A stretch of DNA of 64,000 bases from Chytriomyces cf. hyalinus JEL632 (lineage: Eukaryota; Chytridiomycota; Chytridiomycetes; Chytridiales; Chytriomycetaceae), in assembly GCA_025435555.1 (NCBI GenBank), contig JAIWWG010000087.1:62001-126000 (forward strand), given 5' to 3'. This document shows, one piece after another, positions 11,898-22,285 of this stretch. The translations under genes and the position numbers were made by a program. The notes beneath the pieces are model-generated. The model searched no databases, had not been told where the DNA came from, and worked only from the letters and a program-made list of their open reading frames with translations. Numbering within the stretch: the first letter of the stretch is position 1; every line of letters starts with the position of its first letter.

Positions 11898-12400
11898 GAG
11901 CAGAATTGTCAGATTTTCAAACCCAATTATGGTTAACTTGAAAAGCGTATCTATCCACTGGACCAACAGGATACCTGACTGTGAGATGCATTCAACATAC
12001 ACAGGCACGCATCGATACCATCCAAACACGTTTGTTGTTGAAAAAGACCCGAAAGTTCGTTCGGTATTTATGGATGAACCGAGTGAACTTTTGCTTCTTT
12101 TTTTATCATTCGAAGGACATTGTTTTCTGCTGGGACGGTGCGAACAACGCCACCACGCTGCCGTCTCTTTCTACGCTGTCTGTGAAGAACTCGAGATCCA
12201 TAGGTTACAGCGAGAGCGCACTCGATGGCTCCTGCTGTGGTTGATAACTCGCACAACATCTCTACCCCTTTCTCTCCCTTCCCTCCCCCGCACAGCACTC
12301 TGACCGGACTGCTGCTCGGGTATTCCACTTCCGTTGCTTACAGCGACTCCTCTCCCTCAGTTGCACTTTTTACGATATATTTGCCGGGCTTGCTGCTTCT
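11898..12400. other. Upstream region of the receptor gene
   Basis: About 500 bases between the receptor start and the next minus-strand ORF. The minus-strand frame of the receptor stays open to 12029. No repeat or RNA gene is seen. Confidence 0.4.
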
Positions 12401-12710
12401 TTATTGACATCCACGTAGCACGCCCCTTCTACAACATATCAACAATGATTCCGCGTGCAGCCTTCGTCTTGGGTCGTGCTGTTCTAACACGACTCTGATC
12501 GGGCTGTTCTCGAACATTCCCCCCTGTCCATGGACTGAAATAAAAACAAAAGATGCAAAAATGGTCACCTGCATAAAACAAGCGTTCCTCCTGCTTCTGC
12601 CACGCGCTTCTCCGCTGTTCCTCGCTGCCTTTTTTGTGTCGATAATAGCCGAACACCCGCCGTGCGTATACTGCACAGCAAGTCAAAAATAAGATACCCA
12701 CTTGTTGCAT
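12401..12710 (-). CDS. Small hypothetical protein with N-terminal hydrophobic segment
   Basis: An ATG at 12710 opens a short protein with a hydrophobic N-terminus (QVGILFLTCCAVYA) followed by basic and Gln/Glu-rich residues. A 34-nt segment 12535-12568 has GT..TTTCAG ends and would, if spliced, give about 91 residues ending in RGCQ. Unspliced, the frame ends at 12429 after 93 residues. An AATAAA follows the stop. The layout resembles small single-span mitochondrial proteins, but there is no recognisable family. Confidence 0.3.
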
Positions 12711-12740
12711 TCGATATTCGAAGTTGAATCACTCCATTGC

Positions 12741-13499
12741 TTACTCGGGATGCGTAACCAGCCCCGAGCACCTCCACAAGCACTTTCTCGCGCATCGGAG
12801 TCTGGTTGAGGGATGGGTAGATGTTATTAGCCAGACAGTCAGCGGATTCGAAAAAGCCGCGAAAAGTTCACAAACCGCGATATCTGATCCGGAAGTAGCA
12901 GCCTGCGGATACGCGACCGCGACTAAATGAGTCAAGCTTTTCAAAAGTTCCGCGAAATTCGCTGCTTCGAGACACAGATCCACAGACTGTTCGTGCACTT
13001 GGATCGTGAATGCGTCATACTCAGCACGAGACACAATTCCCTCCCGCAGCTTTCCTGAAGTTTGAGGTTCGTTCAGACGCGCACCCAGTCGACAACAACG
13101 ATACAACTCAACTAAATGACGCAAGAATGGGATCGAATTCAGCTGTTTGACTGCTGGAGTCTGATGAATCTGCGCGCCGAATACGAAGAATGCGTTCATT
13201 CAAGTGTTTGAATAAAGCCCGCTGTGTGTTCCTGTCTCGCAGTCCAGAATCGCCCACGCTTCTGCTCACCAACGAAAGATGTTCGAATTTATTTGCGATC
13301 GTGGCCGTGTTGCTTTCACGGTGTTGAATCGTTGTTCCCGTACCTTTCTTGCTTCGGCAGGTGAGATCAGCGCAGTGCATGGACCGATGTTGTTCTTACG
13401 CACTTGTCCTGATTGGTTGCTTCTTCTGTTTCCGCGTGCCGTGTTCGGGTTCGCTAAGGTTGTGGACCGCTTTGAGCGCCAATTTGCCGAGTCGCTCAT
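12741..13499 (-). CDS. Hypothetical multi-exon protein, exon structure uncertain
   Basis: The best coding stretch is 13199-12870. It is alpha-helical and Leu-rich, with LNSIPFLRHLVELYR and VHEQSVDLCLEAANFAELL, loosely like helical-repeat proteins of the SAC3/eIF3k type, though I would not assign it. An ATG at 13199 directly follows an in-frame TGA, so this part may instead be spliced to an upstream exon around 13499-13380 (ATG at 13499). Downstream, a candidate intron with branch site GGCTAATAAC and CAACCAG acceptor leads into an exon starting at ACTCCGATGCGCG. Confidence 0.3.
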
Positions 13500-13627
13500 T
13501 TGTTTGATGGTCCACTTGCCAAGTCGTTATTTTGAATCTCAGTAACTCTCGGCAATCGTGAATGAATACCGGGGACCAATTGCACTTTCCGTGTTTTGCA
13601 GTCGTTCCAAAAATACCAACTCTAATA

Positions 13628-14089
13628 ATGAAAAGCGTGTTCTGGGTACTGTCCCTCACAGCCTTGGCTGTGTCATCATGCGCGGAGGCACCGAGGAGTG
13701 CCAGATTCTACGATCTATTGGCTGTGCCTGGGAACGCAACGCAGGTTTGGGAAGTTGCGGTTGTTTCGTCCCCAGCTTGAATTGAACACTTTCAAACAGC
13801 GAGAAATCCGGAGGGCGTTCATAAAAGTTGCGAAACGGTACATAAAGAAAATGGACCACGCGCCGAAGGATTGGAAGGACGCGATACTGAGGGAGGCTAA
13901 TGAGGCTGCCATTGGTGAGCGTGACTCGCACTCCTTCGTCGCCGGTGACCAAGATACTAAATCTTCAACTCTATTATAGCGGGATCAATCCTGATGGTTC
14001 AAGAGAGACGGCTGATCTACGATGCGTATGGAGAGAATGGCTTCTGCTGGAACACGTTCTGGGAGTGTGGGGTTGTCGACTTGGACTGA
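13628..14089 (+). CDS. J-domain-like ER protein lacking the HPD motif
   Basis: Three exons (13628-13744, 13800-13914, 13980-14089) join in phase to 113 residues. A signal peptide (MKSVFWVLSLTALAVSSCA) leads into FYDLLAVPGNATQ, then REIRRAFIKVAKRYI, and later RRLIYDAYGENG. This is the order of helices I-II and IV of a DnaJ J-domain. Where HPD should follow helix II the sequence reads KKMDHAPKDW, so the Hsp70-stimulating tripeptide is absent. It probably sits in the ER lumen as a J-like adaptor rather than a true co-chaperone (inference). Only 16 bp separate its stop from the next gene. Confidence 0.7.
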
Positions 14090-14105
14090 GGAATAAAAAA
14101 TAAAG

Positions 14106-15162
14106 ATGCCAACAAAACCGCCTCTCAATTCGGACTTGCAGAACGCACTGTACCTCACACTGCATCGAGCTTCAAGTGCATCCCTTTCTCCAGAAAACGC
14201 AGATGCGAATCGTAAACTATGTCGATTGTACGCAAAGGCCATTCAAGGCCAACCGCTGTCGTCGGAATCAATGAACACAACCCTGCGGATCAGTGCCCTG
14301 ACTCTCGCAGAAAGTATCGATGCAGGGAGTGATGCTGCGATCGACGCTCGTTACCTGGCTCCACTGCAGTCCATTCTTACCACTTTTGAAGCATCTCGCA
14401 GACGCACAGCCGATACTGCGAAGAAGTGGATGCATGAATACGATCATCGATGGAGTGAGACCGACGTGGATGGCGCTTTAACAAAGTCTCAAATGGATGG
14501 ATTCGACCGAGCGCGCATTTTGCTAGGTTCAACCTCAAAAGTGTTGGAAATTAATGCCGAGACTTGTCTGGTTCAATTGAGGAAGCTGGTATTTGTCCCT
14601 GTTTTATCATAACTCGCTATTTTCACCCATGAACCAAATAACAGATATTTGCCATCAAATGCATTCACGGCGAAAGCCACGCGCGTATGCACTCGCTCGT
14701 CAACGCGCTCTTTTCAAATGCGTCTGTGGAGAGACGCGCTGCGCCAAGTTCGGACACGCTGTACACGAGTGGCAAGCAGATAGATCTCACGCTGAAACAC
14801 ATCAAAGCAGAGGATGTGAAGCAGGAATGTTACGATTGGATTCTTGACAATGAAAAGGTGAGATTCCGTTTTACTGCTGCGGTTATTGTGCTGCTGACTG
14901 CGTTTTCAGGCCAAAGCGTTTATTCGCGATTTAGATGTTGTGTGTCTGAGGGAGAAGGTTTGAATATCCGAGAGGGCGGTTGTACTGATGGTCACACTCG
15001 TTGTTCACACAGACTTGCGAGGTGGTTTACAACGACTTTGATTTTGTTCAAGACCTGACTGCGTGCATGCAAGTTGCAAAGGAATACGATGGAATCATGC
15101 AGAACAAGCAGCGTGACTCTCTTCCATCCCTCACAAAGAGAACCAGGCTTAGGCTGCGATAG
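14106..15162 (+). CDS. Hypothetical helical protein, 297 residues
   Basis: Four exons (14106-14588, 14645-14857, 14910-14957, 15013-15162) with clean GT..AG ends and matching phases. The product is mostly alpha-helical, soluble and charged, without signal peptide or membrane span. It ends in a basic tail (TKRTRLRLR), which could be a nuclear signal. A third exon of exactly 16 codons reads AKAFIRDLDVVCLREK. I recognise no domain. It lies between two J-domain genes in a compact same-strand row; its leader is the 16-bp spacer rich in AATAAA. Confidence 0.7.
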
Positions 15163-15231
15163 TCAATAATTAAAAACGGACCAATCATATTCGACCATCA
15201 AGTAAAAAGTAAATAAATCAATAAATAAACC

Positions 15232-16635
15232 ATGAAGCTGGCCCTCGTGTTTCTGCTCGCATTCGTTCTCCTCGCAACGACGGCCCTCGCCGGCAAAGAC
15301 TACTACGGCATCCTGGGAGTGAACCGCAGCGCATTGAAGGTACTTCCCGTGTTTACACTGCCCTGTCTCTAACACTCTGCTGTCAAAACTTTTACAGCGC
15401 GAGATCAAAAAGGCGTACAAAGACCTCTCCAAAAAGTACCATCCAGACAAGAACCCAGGCGACAAAGAATCAGAGCAAAAGTTTATCGAATGCGCGCAAG
15501 GTGAACGAGAAGAAAAAAACCTACAAGACCCCCGAATCGAAATACTCAAAATCCTCATTTCGCTTGTTGCAGCCTATGAAGTTCTGAGTAACGATGAAAA
15601 GAGGCGAATTTATGATCAATATGGCGAAGAAGGGCTCCAGGAAGGTGGCGGCGGCGGACAGCAGTTCCACAACCCGTTCGACATCTTTTCGCAGTTTGGT
15701 TTCGGGGGAGGCGGGCATAGAGGCCATCAGGAGAAAAAGGGTGCAGAGACACAGATGGAAGTTCGAGTGACGCTTGAAGAGATTTTCAATGGAGAGCAAG
15801 TGGAGGTGGATTCCATTTGATTTCATGGGTAGCGGCGCAATGAGACTCATTCATTCCTGCAGGTTGAAATCAACAAGCAAGTCATTTGCCCTATTTGTCG
15901 TGGCTCTGGTGCCAAGAAGGCGGACGATGTCAAGAAATGCACTTCGTGTGGAGGCCAAGGAATCAGGATTGTGAAGCACCAACTAGCACCTGGAATGTGG
16001 CAGCAAATGCAAACGACGTAGGAAACCTTGATTATTCTGAATTTCTAGTGATTGATCGCTGTGTACATTCCAGCTGCGACGTATGTGGAGGCAAGGGTAA
16101 AATCGTCAAATCCAAATGCGCGTCCTGCAATGGCCACAAAGTGAAACGCGGCTCACATCAAATTACCGTCACAATCGAACGTGGCGTTGCAGACAACCAT
16201 CCCATCATTTTCGAAAACGAAGGCGACGAGCATCCCGATATAACTCCTGGAGACGTGCAGTTTATTGTGCGCACTGTGCCGCATGCAATCTTTACGCGAG
16301 AAGGAATTCATTTGAGGATGCGCGCAGAGATTCCGTTGAAGCAGGCGTTGCTTGGGATTGCATTTGAAGTGAAGCATTTGGATGGAAACAAGTTAACAAT
16401 TCAGCGAGAGGGTGTCACGCAGCCAGGTATGATACTTCAGATGTATATCTGATTTCGTCGAATGTTCTTATAAGTCTCGCAATGCACAGGCTTCGTGCAA
16501 ACCGTAAAGGGCCAAGGCATGCCAACTCACATGTACCCATCCGAGCGCGGTGATCTGTATGTCGAATACTCTGTCAAGCTTCCAGAAAAGCTGACACCGG
16601 CCCAAAAAGCGGCAATAGAGAAGGCGTTTTCATGA
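15232..16635 (+). CDS. ER-lumenal type I/II DnaJ co-chaperone (Scj1/ERdj3-like)
   Basis: Six exons (15232-15339, 15398-15500, 15573-15805, 15863-16017, 16074-16426, 16490-16635) give 365 residues. A signal peptide ([20 protein letters not shown]) precedes a complete J-domain with [11 protein letters not shown] Gly-rich region and a zinc-binding module with four CxxC-type units ([32 protein letters not shown]) follow, then the substrate-binding C-domain. The Scj1/ERdj3 family delivers unfolded clients to BiP in the ER. No HDEL is present at the end (KAFS). The third donor may be GAG|GTGGAT or CAA|GTGGAG, two residues apart. Confidence 0.9.
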
Positions 16636-16687
16636 ACTTTAAAAGTGGCTTCGGAGAGACCCGGATATAAAATAAAGTTGGAATAAA

Positions 16688-17387
16688 ATGTTGCCTCGCC
16701 AAAGTCTCAACCGATTCCTGCAAGTCTCCCAGCGTCGATCCTTTGTGAATGCAGCCGGCGTTCCACCCAAGGCAAGCGAGTGTTGGACTCAGCAATCCTC
16801 GAAATACCAATCTTAACGTTGCTTGACTGCAGTTGTTCCAACTGGGAATCCTCAACCACGTCGCCATTGCAACACCGAATCTCGAAAAAGCCACCGCATT
16901 CTACAGAGACATTCTTAACGGCGAATGCAGCGAGCAAATTCCGCTCCCCGAACATGGAGTAACCACCGTTTTCGTAAACTTGGGCAACACCAAAATCGAG
17001 CTGTGTGAGCGCATATTCCAACCAACCATTACCCGTTTATAAAGTGATCCTTGTCTAAGCTATTCTTTCTTTCAGTACACCCCCTCGGAGACAAGAGCCC
17101 GATCGCCGGGTTCCTGGCTAAAAACAAGGAGGGCGGCATGCACCACGTCTGCATTGAAGTGGACAATGTGTACACTGCCATGGCCGATGTCAAAGCGAAA
17201 GGTGTCCGAGTTCTTGACAAGGAACCAAAGATTGGCGCGCATGGAAAACCTGTCGTCTTTTTGCATCCAAAAGATTGTGGCGGTGTTTTGGTGAGCTTTT
17301 TATTTTGATTGATATACGAAGAGATGAAGTTGTTTTTGATTTCGGTTTTATTTTGCGCTCTGACAGGTGGAGCTGGAGCAGCGTTAA
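16688..17387 (+). CDS. MCEE: Methylmalonyl-CoA epimerase (glyoxalase fold), mitochondrial
   Basis: Four exons (16688-16771, 16833-17004, 17076-17290, 17367-17387) give 163 residues. A basic, hydroxylated N-terminus (MLPRQSLNRFLQVSQRRSF) looks like a mitochondrial presequence. The body has the vicinal-oxygen-chelate metal ligands in LNHVAIATPN, GMHHVCIEVDN and the final VELEQR, and HPLGDKSPI in between. It interconverts (R)- and (S)-methylmalonyl-CoA in propionate breakdown. Intron 1 starts with GC (AAG|GCAAGC) instead of GT. The stop is followed by a TTTTTCTTCC-containing flank. Confidence 0.9.
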
Positions 17388-17696
17388 TGCTCTTTGAGAT
17401 TGCGGCGTGAATCTGAATCTTTTTCTTCCTATTAACCATGGGACTCGAAATCGCAGCAATAAAGCGGCACGTCTCCCATCTGGTCAATGAAATAGATGTA
17501 TGGAATTCTGAGCATCGATTGCGCAAGGATCCACTGCTGCGAAACTGTCCAACAAAAATGTGGACGCGTTATGCCTGCCATTTCTATTTAGTCGCGTTCG
17601 AAATGATCAATACGATTGTTTCAAATCTTTAATCCAGATTTGATGGTTTTTAACAAGGCAAGGCATTCAAGGATCAGTCGCAAAGGAACGTGTTTA
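17388..17696. other. Convergent intergenic spacer
   Basis: Between the epimerase stop and the ABC transporter stop. A 64-codon plus-strand ORF (17438-17632, start MGLEIAAIKRHV) lies here. Its length and lack of context do not support calling it a gene. Confidence 0.4.
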
Positions 17697-20677
17697 TCAT
17701 CCAACTAAATCCATAAATACATCTTCCAAAGTTACAGGAGCAATCGACCAGCCCAGAATGAACGGTTTCTGTTTCTCCAGGTATTGCACAAGTCGCGCCA
17801 CTTCACTCTTTTCAACCACTCGAAACACAACACCTTCGCTATTCTCCTCCTTAACTCGAATTCTGATCCCCAATCCATGGATATCCGCCATCACTATTTC
17901 CTTCTGATCTGCTGCTTTGCCAAAATTAACCGACATGCGAAATCCACAAGCGTCATGCCGTTTCTTCAACTCTTGCAAGGTCCCAACGGCACAAAACTTT
18001 CCCGCACTCATAATCCCTACGCGATCAGCAAGCGCTTCAACTTCATCCATGCTGTGTGTTGTGAGAACAATTGCGCAGTTTTTGTCTTTCCTAATGGATT
18101 GAATCAGTTTCCAGACGTGTTGGCGGTTGCAAGGATCCAATCCTGCTGTCGGTTCGTCAAGAAATAGGACAGATGGCGCGCTTAGCGTGCTTATAAGTAA
18201 ACTTAGACGTCGCTTCATTCTAAAATATCATCTTTTAACTTTCGCGTCCCTTTAACACAGAGTCATGTTCTCACCCTCCCGAAAACTCGCGAACCAGTCG
18301 ATCCCCAGATTTTGTCAAATTGATGGACTCCAAAGCAGCATCGCAGTTATGCAGCAGTGTCACGCCTTTCAGTGCAGAGTACATCACCAAATGTTCGCGA
18401 GCAGTCATGTCTGGAAACAAAATGTCTGTTTGAGGGCATACTCCGATGCTTTGATGGATGGGTCGGTCGGTGCAAAACGCAATGGATCCAGAGTCGGGAG
18501 ACAATTGGCGTGTCAGAATGTTCGTCAAGGTTGTCTTTCCGACCCCTGATTTTCCAAGAAGCGCGAATCTGGTATGTGCAACTCAGTAAGCGTGTATCTC
18601 TGGAGGTTCATTGTTTAGAGGCGCATACATTTCTCCAGGGTACAAATCTAAATCGAGCCCATCCACGGCAGCATTTGATTTTCTTTGAAACAAGGTTCCG
18701 CTTCGAAAAGTCTTGTTCAAATTGCGAATGGACATGACGGGGTCTGATGAATCACAAGGAGGCTTTGCGCAATCAACACGCTCTATGTCATTTATGGTGC
18801 GCGCTGAATCTACCGTTTTTGAAATGCCAAAAACTGCAAAGCTGTGATTCGCGTTAAATCGCAAAATGTGAGAACTCCTTTCGAAATACTGGACGATCCA
18901 AACCTGAATCGATTGATGGTAAACCCACTCTTGGCCATCTCCAGCACGATCGCTGCACTGGTAAACAGAGCGACATTCATCCAGAGCAGCAATAAAGACA
19001 ATATCGGTGATGGTGGATCAGGCACAGTTCCACGAGAATAAACTGGCAATAGCTCCGCTGGAACTGATTTGACAAGCGACGTTATCGTGAATCCCGGTCC
19101 TTCGACATATCCACCTGTCACTGAATTTCGTTTCCCATAGGTGCAAGTTGTCAAATCGAGGAGCAGCTTGCCGAAATTGAAGAATGGGAAAATGGTCAAA
19201 ACTGGATGAACTCCTTCGTGTTAGAACAAAAATGAACGCGCACAAACAAAATACGGATTCGTGGCACCTTTCCAAATAACGGGGCTTGCAGCAGCAGGAT
19301 TATATAAAATGTATCCGTAATATCCGTCAGAAAACACAAAATTCTGCAGCAAGATGGCAACCACAAATACTGCCGTTCCTGCAAGCACCGCTGGTTCCGC
19401 TGTTTCAAGAGCAGAGGCGATAAATAACGCCACCGCTTCCATCGCAACTCCAAAAGAAATAAAACTTGAAATCAGAGCAAAAATGGATGCGTTTTGAAAC
19501 AGCCGGAATTGGAATACAAATGCCCCAGCAAGCACACTCGCGAGCGAATTCGCAACCACAATGAACATCCGTGAGATAAGATGAGCAATTGCGTATGTGC
19601 GGGGTTGCACGCCCGATACTCTTAACGCCGCGTGGAGTTTCAACTCTTTTTCTGATGTGATTTTATGGATCGAAGAGATGAAGACAAGGATCTGAAAGCG
19701 TTTAACAGCTGTTATTCATGGGCAGTTAGAATCACCATCACTGATGCTTACCGTCACGCAAACAAGAAACACGGGTCCCGAAGTCTGAGCTACGTTGCTT
19801 GCCCGTTCGGGAAACACTTTTGGCCAGGCTCGAATGGTCGCGTTAAACGCTGGGCGGATACGAGCGTCCGGATTGAGGTAAGAAGCTGATGACGGGGTTT
19901 AGATCGAAACGGGCAACGGAAGCCATCGCAAATAATCACCGATGGCCTCATCAAGACCTCGCATGAGCCTCAGAACATTATCATCGAAAACAGAGTCTCC
20001 GCCACTTTTAAAGTAAGCCGCAGACGCGTTGTGCCAAATAGTATACTCAATATTTAGCAGCAGCGTGTCTGAAGCTTCAAATACGACAGCAAGTTGCGTT
20101 GTTGCTGGATTCTGCAGTGAATAGTCGTATAAAAACTGAGCGTTTGGAATCCGAACAATTCCCATGGGTTTGAGTGGTCTGAATGCAAGATCTGACCCCC
20201 AAAAAAGAATGAGTATGATAAGTCGTGCGAGTTTTCTGGACAGTGAAATATCTGTTTTCTTCACGAACCAGATGCTGATTGTTCGATTTGCGGCGCGCTC
20301 CATCCGGTGCATCTTGCCATATTCATTCTAGCAAGTTCTCGAATAATTCCAGAGTATATGGATTCGCTGTACCGCATAGATGAAGTGTGGGGCAGTTGGC
20401 TAAAGTCTGGCTGAGACCACATGAGTGTGACGCAGCCATCGTTTCCGTCCGTCGGTAGGCACGTGTTTAAGCAGTCGAGACTGAACTCTCGCAGCGCGTC
20501 AGTCTGGATCATTTGTTGTGTATTCCTCTGATTCTGAAAGTCGATCCGCTCTAAAAGCGCAATCAGACTCAGGAAGATGATCGGGCATAAGAAAGTCTGG
20601 CTGACAGTCTGGCAAGGAGATCGAGCAAGCGACAGGACGTTTTTCCAGAGCAAGTGCTGAAACAGTTGAAAGGTCAT
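17697..20677 (-). CDS. ABCA-like transporter (one TMD plus one NBD)
   Basis: At least eight exons run from the ATG at 20677 (MTFQLFQHLLWKNVLSLAR) to the stop at 17697. The first membrane span is followed by a long extracytosolic loop (exons to ~19760). KITSEKELKLHAALRVSG, the usual ABCA cytosolic EKE-type helix, comes next, then several spans. The NBD has Walker A GKSGVGKTTL, a Q-loop region with VCPQTDIL, a signature FSGGMKRRLS, Walker B LFLDEPTAGLD and the switch TTHSMDE. Exons near the NBD: 18568-18275 and 18219-17697. Size suggests a half transporter that must dimerise. Likely substrate is a lipid, by family. Its start lies 25 bp past the end of a broken PPT1 fragment. Confidence 0.85.
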
Positions 20678-20702
20678 TCGCACGTCGTAAATCTTTTGTA
20701 AA

Positions 20703-21221
20703 TCATCGCCGCTCCACATACGCCCTCACAAACAATCCACCTTGACTAAACCCGATCGCATTGAACCGGTTCCGCAGTTCCGAAATCTCGGCCAAGTCTT
20801 TGCAAACAGCGTCCACTTGGTCCATTGCAATTCCGAAAAATCCTGCCTTTTTGTCGTCATCTTCTGTGGGCGCGAGGCGTACTGAATGGATGTAGACGGT
20901 GTTGTTGAGGTTGGCGGAGAGGAGATTGGATATATAGCCCATGCTGTCTGGGTTGCAGCAGGAGTCGCCCTGTGTTTTGGAGTTGTTTGCGTTGGTTGTT
21001 GTGTTGTCTCTGCAAGAGGTGTATACCATGCCGTGCCATAGGACAACTGCAGACCTGGGGTTAGATACTGACCACGCGAATACAAGCATACTTGGCCGAT
21101 GTTGTCCTGCCGAGACAGCGCCAACAAGGATTGGCGAGAAGGATATCGACAGGCATGCGACGAGCCAAGCCACCACAGTCCAAGAACGACCACCGAATGA
21201 GAACATCCAGAAAGAACACAT
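20703..21221 (-). pseudogene. PPT1: Palmitoyl-protein thioesterase 1, N-terminal fragment
   Basis: Reads a signal peptide (MCSFWMFSFGG, AWLVACLSISF), then WHGM joined over a 57-nt in-frame intron to GDSCCNPDSMGYIS, and the nucleophile motif FSQGGLFVRAYVERR, all typical of PPT1. The frame then stops (TGA). The Asp and His of the triad and the last half of the enzyme are absent, because the ABC transporter gene begins immediately. A C-terminal PPT1 piece lies at 42212-42685 on the other strand, but about 90 residues between the two are not seen. Probably non-functional. Confidence 0.75.
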
Positions 21222-21284
21222 ATTTATATGATCTTCCACATGCACGCAACGACGCGTGACCTAATGAGGGCTGGTACAACTAAT

Positions 21285-21700
21285 TCACACGGATTCATTG
21301 TCACTGTCCTCAATATCAACATCGGACTCCATGTACCCCACACTGGCAGCAATCCTCCTCAAGAAACTATGCATCAAAAATGTGGGGCTACTAAAATCCA
21401 TATCACACCAATAATTCACTGCCATCGCCCCTTTCAACCACGACGCACTGCCATCCCCGTCCACCCCAGCCCATTGCTCCACTTTATGTGCCCAAAGAGC
21501 TGGAAGATACAGCATGTCACCTCGATGAAGCGTGACAGTGAGAAACAAGGGTCCAGATTTATCAGTATGTCCGATTCGTTTTGCAAATGTTTCTGCGCGT
21601 TTTGGGTTTGAAGTTTGATCTAGCAAGCACCATCGCGTTTTCATGCGCGTTTTAGAAGTTGGCGATGGTTGCGTGGTCATTGTGCCCGTTTCTGTATCGA
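21285..21700 (-). pseudogene. JMJD7-like JmjC/cupin hydroxylase, C-terminal fragment
   Basis: LHRGDMLYLPALWAHKVEQ followed by AMAVNYWCDMDF matches the end of the JmjC cupin in JMJD7 (the last metal-binding His and the Asn-Phe/Tyr-Trp strand). The first metal-binding pair (HxD) and the N-terminal half are missing. The upstream in-frame sequence is a polypyrimidine tract and a stretch derived from a velvet exon. The ORF ends with an acidic tail (DIEDSDNESV). It is either a truncated gene or a chimera with unknown 5' exon. Confidence 0.6.
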
Positions 21701-21718
21701 TAAACACGGGTGTTGTTA

Positions 21719-21774
21719 ATAGGAAAATGGCGGTGCTGCCTTGTGCGAGTAGGACAGATTGTGCTGCAAGTCTC
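21719..21774 (-). pseudogene. Diverged copy of the 5' end of velvet exon 4
   Basis: On the minus strand, 55 bases after a CCTCCAG acceptor-like site can be read RDLQHNLSYSHKAAPPFSY then stop. The intact velvet gene has RDLQNNLSYSHKSAPPFAY at 22961 and downstream. By eye about 42 of 55 bases agree. In the overlapping JMJD7-like ORF these bases are read in a different frame. Confidence 0.65.
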
Positions 21775-22285
21775 TGGAGGACAGAAAAGAGAGAAAATAA
21801 GACAATGGATTGAAGCAGGAACAAAAAAAAAAAAAGAGGAACAAATTTCCCGATCAATTAATTGTGATTTTACATTTTTTTTTTTTTGTTGGAAACTCGC
21901 ACCTTGCCCCCCCCAGAAAACGGGTATTCGATGTGAGAAGGTTCGAGTACCAAAACAACGAGACGGTCGAGACGGGTGTGTTGGCGGCGTTGGGTGCGAC
22001 AGCTGGGGACGTGGTGCTTGGACTGTGGTTTGAGTGCTTGTTTTGCGACTGGAGTCTGGGGCCAGTTTCCGACAAACGGTGACTTGGATGTTTTGGGAAT
22101 TGGAAATTATATCGCATTTAGAGAACGGTTAACGCACACAACAACTAGCGTGGAATATCACGCAGGGTATTTTAAAAGAGTTTCAGCGCCCTTTGTTGAC
22201 CCGCGTTTTATTTTTCTGAGTCCGTGTTCTGGGTGGCAACAAAGTCAAGTAAAATATCCATGCGTTTTATATCATTTTTTATTAT

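Noticed and set aside
20726-21193. 155-codon minus-strand ORF overlapping PPT1 fragment
   Set aside because: Different frame with no family features; the PPT1 frame has WHGM and FSQGG.
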